From: Tetracentron sinense
Lineage: Eukaryota > Streptophyta > Magnoliopsida > Trochodendrales > Trochodendraceae
Length of the DNA stretch: 64,000 bases
Direction: 5' to 3'
Assembly: GCA_015143295.1 (NCBI GenBank)
Contig: CM026562.1
Location: forward strand, 2,852,001-2,916,000
Under the pieces are notes generated by a model. It did no database searches, had not been told where the DNA came from, and saw only the letters and a list, made by a program, of their open reading frames with translations. Both the position numbers and the translations under genes were made by a program. This document shows, piece after piece, positions 56,174 to 64,000 of the stretch. The first letter of the stretch is position 1, and every line of letters starts with the position of its first letter.

Positions 56174-56340
56174 AGATAAAGTTTACGGTTATAATGCTTG
56201 ATTAATTTATTATTCTATTCTAGAGGTATATTTATATAAGTATACAAGAGTGTAGAGCAAGTAACTTTCACAGGCAACTAATTACAATGAAAGAAATTAC
56301 TAATTACAGAATTAGTATCCATCTAATAGCTGTCTTAACA
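56174..56340 (-). repeat. 5' LTR of copia element 2
   Basis: Minus strand TGTTAAGACAGCTATTAG ... ACTTTATCT, 167 bases, matching the 3' LTR at 51776-51957. Confidence 0.92.
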
Positions 56341-56345
56341 TGCAT

Positions 56346-57084
56346 CACCTTGTCAGTTGAGGAGGGATCCTCAAAGTCTAGAACTTGCACCGCGTGGAAA
56401 CACCTTCTTTAGATTGCGGTCTTTAGATTAGAAAGTGGATTGAACCCGGCCTACGGAATATTTTTTATCATCATTTTCCTTTGGATCCTTGTTAGCAGGT
56501 GGTGAGTCCCTTTGTTCCTTTTTAGCATATTACTTTTCCTTCTTTAATAATCGATGTGAATCCATGACATGGATTTGTTTAAGGCAATGGGTGTAGAAAG
56601 ATTATTGTTCCTCATAACTTATTTTCTGCCAAGGTTCTGTTCTTTCTATGGCAATCCAGATCTTGCTAGGGTTTTGCCTCAAGAGATCAGTCTTCCATGC
56701 AAATTCTGACGACATGACTAGGTGTCAAATTTATTTTTGGTTGGACCATCTATTGTCAAGACTAATCGATTTAAATGAATGTTTATTATATAAGATATTA
56801 TAGATCAACAAGAGAAATTTATGACATTTGTTGAGGGCTTTTAAACCCTTAAAATATACTTTCATAACATATATTTTCTAACATTAGTGGCTACTAGAGT
56901 TAACTACTGTCAACATTAGTGGCTACTAAAGTGGACTAATTTCAACATTAATGGCTACTAAAGTGGACTAATTTCAACATTAGTGACCACTAGAGACTGT
57001 ACAATAGCTAAGATTAGATGATATAATGTAATATTGTTGTTAACATCTTAGAATCTGATAGAATCACGAGTTAATGCTCACACA
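56346..57084. other. Intergenic DNA with a four-copy tandem repeat
   Basis: 56881-56993 holds four copies of about 39 bases with the word ACATTAGTGGCTACTA. The rest shows no gene. Confidence 0.6.
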
Positions 57085-57248
57085 ATCTGATAATGCCAAT
57101 GGCGTTAGGTTGGACTTCAACGTTCAATTTGAATCTGGGACTACGTAGCACCTTGGTGAGAATATTAGCTACCTGATGAACAATAGAGATAAAGAGGATG
57201 CAAAAATTCTCACAAAGAACACTCCCGAACGAAAGTGATAATTTATTT

Positions 57249-59833
57249 TGGTTAGCACCCCATTTTTACACCTCTTTAACTGTGATTAATAATCTTAACC
57301 ATGGTTTAGCTCAACCTAACCCTAGGTCAAGCCCGAACCCAAACCCTAAACCAACTCTAAAATCCAATACCCAAACTCAAATGTTAAAAGCCCATTAACC
57401 TTAAACGCACTCACAAAACTCGATCCATAAAGCCCATGGCCAAAACCAACTCCCCCAAGCTTATTACCCTGACACAAGGCCCAAGCCCACTAAGTCCATT
57501 AACCAAATCCACCACTTCTTATCTTTTCTTTTGGGTGAACCAATGAGAAAGCTCCCCCCCAAGAGTTGGACAGCCCCACTCACGTGTAGCATTCTCTCTC
57601 TCTCACCCTTTCCTAGAACTTGCATACAAGAGGAAGTTTGGGTTTCTCTTTTCGGTAGCCCTCATTTACACACCAAAAAGTCCACATTTCTCTTCCCCCA
57701 ACATAAACTACACCTACACCTACACCTACACCTACACCTAAGTCTTACAACCCTAGTCTCCTAACCTTTGACTAAAATTACCCACTTCTCTGTAAAGCTA
57801 AAGCTTCCATTTAGTATTGAGGGGAGGGAAAACAAAACAGCAAAAAAAAAAAAACCTGCAAAACCTCCACCAGCCTCACTCATTCACCGAGGACCCCTGT
57901 CCGGACAAAACCAGCTCACTCCCTCATCTCCAACAGCATTAGACTGGTCCTTGAAGCCTCCCTTAACACCCCAGCACCACCCTTGCGGCTATCCTAGGCC
58001 TCACTGTCTACCACCACAACCTCCACGAATTCAAGCAGATTATTCAAAAAAAAAATTTCTGTCCACAGCCCTATAACAGCCCTTGAACAACCCCCTTCTC
58101 AGCCTTGAACAGCCCCTGAACAACCCCGTTCTTAGCACCGAACAGCCACTGAATAGCTCCATTCTCAACCCCACCAAATACCACCTAGAACACCCCCTGT
58201 TCATATCCAAACAAGCCGCCAAGAATATCACTTGTTCACATCTAAGAAAACCCCACCAATAGCCTGTAACAGTCCTTGTAACAGTCATTGTAAAAATCCA
58301 AAATCCCCTCCACCATCATCCGTAACAGCAACTACAACCCTTTTCTCACAACCCTAACAGCATCCAAAGAATCGGTCCCCACCATCCTTTGCATGCATTA
58401 TTGGAACAACCCAGGCCAGCGAGGACCCACCTCCATTCTCATACCATAGGAGCAGCTCAGGAGCTTCTTCCATCTCCAACCACACCGCCCAGCATCGGAG
58501 CTCCGCTGTCCCGCGATCCGCGACAGCAAGGACATTTGCTTCGCTGCGACCAACATGGCAGCAACAAGGTGAGTTTCTCTTTTATTTTGTTTATTAATTT
58601 ATTATTTTTTTAATAGATCAGTTATAGACATGCTCTTGTATTAATTAGTTTTAATATGTTAGTTTAGTTTGTATGTGTTTAGACTCAGCTTGAATTTGCT
58701 AGTTCAGTTTAGTCTTAACCATAGATTAGCTAGTATTAAATAATTAGTCTTAAAATCTGTTAGTTTGGGTTAGTGTTGACCATAAATCAGTACATTCAGA
58801 TTTCTTTTGGTTGCTTTCAATTAGTTTATCAAGTCTAGTTTAGATTAGCGTTGATGGAGTAATTTCTATTTTTGGATGTTTATTACATGCTTCTTTAATT
58901 CTTAGTTTAAGTTGTAACCTAGAACAAATCATGTTTTTCTTATTAGTTAGCTTGTAATTTGATTTTATCCTAGTTTTGACAGGTGTAACTTAGATCATTG
59001 TTAGTTAGTTTACAAAATCTGATTGGTGTCCTTGGTTAACTGTCGGCTTAGTTTACTTGATTCAAAGTTCTAACATTGGTTAGTCTTAGGGTAGTCTTAG
59101 GTTAATCCTTAAGTTAATTTTAAGGAAGTACTTATATTTAGTCCTAGTTTGGATAACTTTGAATAATCATAGTTTGTTTAGGCCTGTTGCTCTGCAACGA
59201 GCCTAAACTACTATTAAAAAAATCCAAAAAAAAAAAGAAAAACATTCAAAAATATCAAAAACATTCAAAAAAATCTAAAAAGACCCAAAACATACTTGCT
59301 AGACTTTTTGACCTTAGTTAGTCCAACTAACCATGGTTAGCACCCTTCTAATCATGGTTAGATTGACCTTGCACTTGACCAACCCGGTCAACTAAACCCT
59401 AGCCTCCAGGCTAGACCCTTGACCACCCTATGCACATACACACACACACCTAGCCTTGGCACGGGCTCATGTGCCAGAACTACGCTCGGTCTGATCTCAC
59501 TTTGTAAGTACGTAGGCAACCCCACTTGGGTTCGACCCTAGCCCATCTAGTTTTCTATCTTTCTTGTATCAGCATTTGATTAAACACTTAGGCATTTTAA
59601 TTAATTTTGAGATTAAATTGGCTTAAATTTAGAGAGTAGGTAATCATTTACAAAATGGGGGTCCTAGGGTGCCTAACACCTTCTCTGAGACTTAATCGAA
59701 CCACTTACCCTAATCTCTTATAGACCATTTGCCTTATCCAAATAATCCGGGACCTATCCCTTAGAATTAATAGGTGGCGACTCTTAGTCAAAACACAAAT
59801 GTGAAAGTGGGTAGGAAAATCCCGTGCTCACAA
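57249..59833 (+). mobile_element. Tat/Ogre-type solo LTR T2 (2585 bp) inside copia element 3
   Basis: Starts TGGTTAGCACCCC and ends ATCCCGTGCTCACA; ATTT flanks both sides (57245-57248 and 59834-59837), a four-base remnant of the expected five. The copia reading frame stops at one edge and resumes at the other, which independently fixes the insertion. GTACGTAGGCAACCCCAC (59511), GGGTGCCTAACACCTTCTC (59669) and GGTGGCGACTC (59772) are typical of Tat-type LTR ends and match T1. A (CACCTA)n run lies at 57711-57739. Confidence 0.82.
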
Positions 59834-60958
59834 TTTCAATATGTTTTGTCCTAGCATGAAAATAGGGTTTGCCACCATGTATGTCGTACTTACATTATCA
59901 TAGAAGGCCCATGTTGGAGAGGAGAAATTTTTTTTTTTGGTGTGAGAGAGGAGAAATGAATATTAAGATTTTGAAACAATGTAGCGTATCCAAATCGTGT
60001 CAATTGTTGCAGTGCCAAAGGAGCAATACTTAACTTCTTGCTTGATCATGAGACTCTTGGCTTGGCCAAAATATACATAATGACCATTGGAGGAACTTTT
60101 GTCATATGGATTTTCGGCTTAGTCAACATTCGAATAAGTAATGAGATCACACGCAGATGCTTTCTTGAAAGAGAACCATCACCGTAATTTTCATGCACCA
60201 TAAGTACATTTGACAGTGAGGAGATGATTTGGGGTCACCTGCATAAATTGACATACATGATTGAACGCGTAGGTGAATTCTAATCAGGTGAGAGTGAGGT
60301 ACTGGAGAGCCCCTACAAGTTGGCGATAATTGGAGGGATTAAGTAACGGATCCCATCATAGAGTGAAAGCTTAATTCGCACTCATTGAGAAGTGCGTGAG
60401 CATGGATTTTCACCTAACATGTCATATTTCTCAAGGATAGTTTGAGTGATAATATGGCTTTCTTTTGTATGACGAATCTCCGTTCCAAGACAATAGTGAA
60501 TGTCTCTGGGGTACTTCATATCAAAATAGAAGAAAGTTCAGTAAAAACGAATGAACTAATTAATGTGGAAGAGGATCCGGTGAGGAGGATGTCATCAACA
60601 TAACAGAGCAAGATAAGTGTGCCATAGGGGTTATGAAGAGTAAACATCAACGGATCAATGCGTGCAATGAAAGCCATGGTCAAGTAGAAAATTATTGAAA
60701 TGCTAGAACCATGCTCATGGAGATTGCTTTAAATCATACAAAGCCTTATGAAGATGATAAACATTATGCAGATAGTCACGATCAATGAATCCTAGAGCTT
60801 TACCATGCATGTAGACTTTATTATCTAGAGAACTGGGAGAACGACATTGCGAACTCTAATTAAAACAGAGCCAAATTATTTGTTACCACAACTGAGAGTT
60901 TGGTTATGTTGGTTGACGGCTTGGCTACAAGACTAAAAGTCTCATCGTAGTTGATTCC

Positions 60959-61116
60959 GAGTTCGGATGGGCAACAGCGCTTGCTGTTGCGCTGTTGCCC
61001 ATATGTGTCTTATAAAATGGGGGCCACTTACTATTCACATGGGGATCACCAAATGATGGATATGGGGCCCATTTTGCAAGACACATATGAGCAAGCGCTG
61101 TTGCCCATCCGAACGC
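60959..61116. mobile_element. MULE-type MITE (158 bp) inside copia element 3
   Basis: Inverted ends with the shared core GTTCGGATGGGCAACAGCGC are followed inward by TTGCT. A perfect 9-base duplication, GTTGATTCC, flanks the element (60950-60958 and 61117-61125). A 9-base duplication points to the Mutator superfamily. The interior has no coding. It interrupts the RT N-terminal region of copia element 3. Confidence 0.9.
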
Positions 61117-61520
61117 GTTGATTCCATGTTGTTGATTAAAGGCATTAGCCACAGACTGAGCTTTGTAGTGTTTGATGGAACCATCCCCGTTACACCCATT
61201 TAACGAGCCAACAATATTATGATGAGAGGGAAGAGGAACAATAGATGACGTCTTGTTCTCCAAAAGGGTGTTAAAATCATCCACCTTTGCATCTTTCCAA
61301 TGTGTATGGGTGTTTGGTTCCCATGAACACCCGAGGCTTTCGAGTAACATCTTTGAATCTTGTAGGCATGGGATGAACCAAGGTGGGAGCTATAGCTGAT
61401 GTGGAGGGTTGTGCTAAGAGATCCGCCACCAAGTCAATGGAAGGAGACATGATCAGGAGATTTGGAACCCTAGCTTGAATTTGAATCTTATACCAAGGAA
61501 AGGTGTGGAACAATAGTCGA

Positions 61521-61835
61521 GGGTAAGAGTTTTCAACTCAACTGGGGGGTGGTTGATGAGTATCATTGCTGGTGGTTTGTGGGTTAAGGCAATTTGATAT
61601 GTGTTACACTATGAGTACTATTTGGTGATGAAGATGACAAAGTACTTTGGGACGGATCTATAGAGCCATATGATTCTCAAGATCCGTATGATTCCCAAGA
61701 TCCCCAATTAGGATCTGTAGCAAATACGATAGCATCAGAGAAGGATCTTACTGTTTTAAAACCAATGCCGCCAATGAAGAAAGTCAAGGCTGTGACTTAC
61801 CCTATTCGGTTAAAGAGAGATTCCTGCATATCAAA
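61521..61835. other. Unassigned DNA between two copia elements
   Basis: Contains short repeats of a GATCCGTATGATTCCCAAGA type (61675-61710). Could include the start of the following LTR. No gene. Confidence 0.4.
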
Positions 61836-62050
61836 GATTTCCAATCAATGATAAACATTTTAGAAACTCTTGCTGTAAACCGTGTGCACTCTTCACACTT
61901 TAGTATTTGGAAAGTCTTGCTGTAAACCGTGTGTACTCCTCACACCTGCTATAAATCTGTTTTAGTCTCTTTTATAAATATCAATAAATGAGATCTCTTC
62001 TCTCATGGTTATTGTAGAGACATTAACTTTATAGGTGCTAGAATTCTTCA
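61836..62050 (+). mobile_element. 5' LTR 3' part of copia element 4
   Basis: Contains two tandem copies of CTTGCTGTAAACCGTGTG (61869 and 61915), TATA boxes (CTATAAATC near 61961 and TTATAAATATC near 61980) and ends TCTTCA directly before a primer site. The left edge was not determined, so the start given is only the first clearly LTR-like sequence. Confidence 0.6.
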
Positions 62051-62063
62051 TGGTATCAGAGCG
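62051..62063 (+). promoter_or_regulatory. Primer binding site of copia element 4
   Basis: TGGTATCAGAGCG matches the initiator-Met tRNA complement over its first 12 bases. It marks a plus-strand copia element running off the right edge. Confidence 0.85.
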
Positions 62064-63440
62064 GGTTGGTCCAACCCTGCTTTTGTGTTATTAGCTTTGG
62101 TCTTTATCTTGTTGAATAGCCCTTCCGAGAGGCGGCACCAAGCCACCCGTCCGGCCTAAATTTGTTTTTCTTTCTTGTTCTTTTAGCTTTTAAGGTAGTG
62201 GCAGTCTTGCCCATTCAAGTCTGCATCTAACCTTTTTCTCTCTTTTTGTTCTCATCATAAAGATAGAACCGTCCACCTCTCTCTTCTTTCCTTATGCTGG
62301 CCGTTACTATGCTTTCCCTTTTAAGCCCTTGTGTTAGAAAATATTGGCATGCAAAAGCTCTCGAAGGACCGAGTAGTGGAGCACTTGATCAAAGACTATA
62401 TTCTGACGTTGGTTTCCATTAGCCAGCTAGCATATCTTCCAATATGGTAAGAATTTGGGTGTAAGATATATCATAGGTGTGACCCAGTCAAGGTGAGGGT
62501 AAGGAAGATTCCGAACACCTTCATGTGGATGCCATATGTTCAACTATTATACAGATGAGGACTACTGATTTTCATTGCTATTTCCATTTGCAGTTGCAAC
62601 TCTTCTCACTTCGGTCCCTATTCGAAAGAATCTATTATTTCCCCACTTTTATTCTCCATTCATGTTGCCAGCCCATTGCAATCCTTGTTATTGCAATCAG
62701 AAACATTGCTAACATACTAGCCGACCAAAGGGGAGCACCAATACACACCACTCTATTACCTCTCTTGAATTCTGGTCCTCATGTTCTCCTTTACAGCTCA
62801 CTGCCATATTCTTGGTTTGATATTCTTCATGCCGTTGATTCTCTTGTCGAGCTTGATATGGGTCCTAGTAGGGACAATGTTGTTCGTTGCCATTGCTGGG
62901 TTCTTGTTGATGTGCAGCTTTCCTACATTTGAAGGAAGTATCCAAAAAAAATTGTTGTTGATCTGTGTAAAAAACCAAAGAGAGAGAGAGAGAGAAGAAA
63001 GGCTCTTTTTTTTTTGGCCCATAGTGGCCCATATTAGGACCCGTGTCTCCTTTGGTAGGACCAAAGCCAAGATCACTAGGATCCACTTTTCAGGCCCAAA
63101 GAGGCCCTTTTGAAGACCCGTGACCCCTTTGGCAAGACCATAGGCAAGATCACGAATGTCGTATTTGGCCCAAAGAGGCCCATTTATTGCCCAAGAGGTA
63201 ATTCGGCCCATTGAGACCTTGATCCTTTGAGGTCCACTCGTTTCATTGACCAATCGCAGTCTAGCTCATTGAAGCTCATATTATTCTCTCTCTATGCAAA
63301 CATTAACAACGGTGACGATTGGCAACTCCCATTTCCAACGATATTGGATTCTGTAACAACATTGGAATGACTAGTAAGCTACCTTACCTGATTGAGTATA
63401 CTCACATATTTTCAAATCTAGATGAGTTTGAGGGGGAGTA
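62064..63440. other. Leader or inserted sequence before the copia 4 gag
   Basis: About 1.5 kb separates the primer site from the next gag, much longer than in elements 1 and 2. No retroviral-type domain is seen. 63020-63250 repeats GGCCCATAxTGGCCCAT and CTTTGGTAGGACCAAAGCC words. It closes with TTTGAGGGGGAG (63429-63440), a copia-type polypurine tract, so an additional element end is probably inserted here. Confidence 0.45.
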
Positions 63441-63610
63441 ATGGAGTATGTGAATGGTTATGATATGCATGAGATGCACCATATCATAACCATCATCACA
63501 ATTGGAAGGATTTGGATTTAGTATGAGATTGAGATTGAGATTTGATTAGGATTTGATTAGCATTAGATTAGGAATGGTGTGATCAACTTCTTGCTTCTAC
63601 AGATTAGTCC
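63441..63610 (+). repeat. Possible LTR fragment after a polypurine tract
   Basis: Follows the polypurine tract and contains a 12-base inverted pair, GGTTATGATATG and CATATCATAACC (63457-63493). No far edge, primer site or duplication was found, so it is listed only as a candidate. Confidence 0.35.
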
Positions 63611-63617
63611 TCTCTCA

Positions 63618-64000
63618 ATGGCTTCTTTAACAATATCCACTGTTGCGCATATTAGTTCTATGGTGACAGCGAAGCTCACTGAGAAAAACTATCTCGTTTG
63701 GAAGGACCAGATTCTTCCCATGATTGAGAACATTGATTTACTCAAAAGAACCAAAGCAGCTAATTATCTCGGATGGCACAGAGGAAACAAACCCCACCTA
63801 TACTAGTTGGAGAAGAGATGATCAACTTCTCAAAAGTATGATTTCTAGAACCTTAACATAAGTAATTGGAATTAAGACGACAAGAGAAATATGGATGTGC
63901 CTTGCCGAAACCTTTGCTGGAGCTTCTCAAGAAAGGGAACTTGGATTGATTCGCCAACTACAAACCATCTGTAAAGGTGAGCAAGGTGTTACTGAATATC
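63618..64000 (+). pseudogene. gag of a copia element, cut by the window edge
   Basis: Begins MASLTISTVAHISSMVTAKL and continues TEKNYLVWKDQILPMIENID, the UBN2-type gag start. After a frame change the product continues TTREIWMCLAETFAGASQER and LIRQLQTICKGEQGVTEY up to the edge, which is the expected second half of this domain. Stops and at least one frameshift are present. It may belong to the primer site at 62051 or to a separate element. Confidence 0.75.

Larger units (their letters stand above)
51771..56345 (-). mobile_element. Complete Ty1/copia element 2, with captured host gene
   Basis: Element 51776-56340 (4565 bp) with short LTRs (182 and 167 bp), a perfect TGCAT duplication (51771-51775 and 56341-56345), a primer site at the 5' LTR and a polypurine tract CTTGAGGGGGAG (51969-51958) at the 3' LTR. 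Pol is present with protease, integrase, RT and RNase H. The gag position is taken by a host Rab3GAP fragment in the opposite orientation, with a foldback MITE inside it. LTRs differ at about 15 aligned positions by eye plus one 15-base duplication. Confidence 0.92.
57085..61520 (-). pseudogene. Copia element 3 fragment, split by two later insertions
   Basis: From right to left: integrase C-terminal/linker (HPMPTRFKDVTRKPR, near 61370), DGSIKHYKAQSVANAFNQQH (61200-61130), RT with LCYVDDILLTG (YVDD at 60602-60591), the NPCSRT/YLIP connection, RNase H with the late VSTTYMVANPIF segment (about 59890), then, beyond the LTR at 57249-59833, HQVANILTKVLRSPRFK (57190-57130). Many stops. No LTRs of its own were found, so the ends are lost. 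The late segment resembles Ale/Retrofit-type copia; that is an inference. Confidence 0.8.

Noticed and set aside
57711..57739. (CACCTA)n run considered as telomere-like DNA
   Set aside because: The plant telomere repeat is TTTAGGG/CCCTAAA; this is a short simple repeat inside a Tat-type LTR.
58560..58585. Possible first exon of a gene (ATGGCAGCAACAAG followed by GTGAGT)
   Set aside because: The site lies inside the Tat-type solo LTR T2 and no downstream exon with coding features was found.
62525..63253. Overlapping open frames of 110-151 codons on both strands
   Set aside because: Products are not family-like, partly encoded by GGCCCAT repeats, and overlap each other on opposite strands.

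Overview
This window is nuclear DNA of a flowering plant with a transposon-rich genome. The evidence is GT-AG introns inside an HD-Zip gene, plant-type Ty1/copia elements primed by initiator-Met tRNA, large Ty3/gypsy-type LTRs, Helitron ends and several MITE families. The species cannot be told from the sequence. Only two genes look intact. One is the 5' part of a class II HD-Zip transcription factor most like HAT14 (minus strand, 1-1018; the 3' end lies outside the window). The other is a single-exon RING E3 ligase of 437 residues (minus strand, 25142-26455) resembling the MUSE1/MUSE2 type. Nearly everything else is mobile DNA in various states of decay.

Layout. 1-1.2 kb: HD-Zip gene and promoter. 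1.2-25 kb: AT-rich intergenic DNA with small elements. These include hAT-type MITEs with 8-bp target duplications, a Tourist-type element with a second MITE nested in it, tRNA-derived SINE-like pieces, two LTR-like regions carrying CpG-rich tandem arrays (8.1-8.5 and 12.8-13.3 kb) and a Helitron (20.26-21.95 kb). 25.1-26.5 kb: RING gene. 27.5-33.0 kb: a 2.8-kb tandem segmental duplication; each unit carries a solo LTR and a foldback MITE. 33.05-34.55 kb: a second Helitron.

35.4-50.8 kb is a block of nested retroelements whose order can be read from target-site duplications. A Tat/Ogre-type solo LTR (GGACT) is split by a gypsy-type solo LTR (TATTT). Next comes a complete copia element (GATCC). 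Then a second gypsy-type LTR is split by two further solo LTRs (AGAAG and GGATC). 51.8-56.3 kb is a complete copia element (TGCAT) in which the gag position is occupied by a piece of a host Rab3GAP catalytic-subunit gene, itself broken by a foldback MITE. 57-61.5 kb is an old copia fragment split by another Tat-type solo LTR and by a MULE-type MITE with a 9-bp duplication. 61.8-64 kb holds the start of a plus-strand copia element.

The most unusual pattern is that LTRs of at least three unrelated families carry, mostly in the U3 part upstream of a TATA box, a series of short CpG-centred palindromes. In two families that occur twice here, the homologous position holds a different palindromic word in each copy, while the words within one copy agree with each other. 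This looks like array-wise (concerted) change of a repeated binding-site-like motif and deserves a systematic look.
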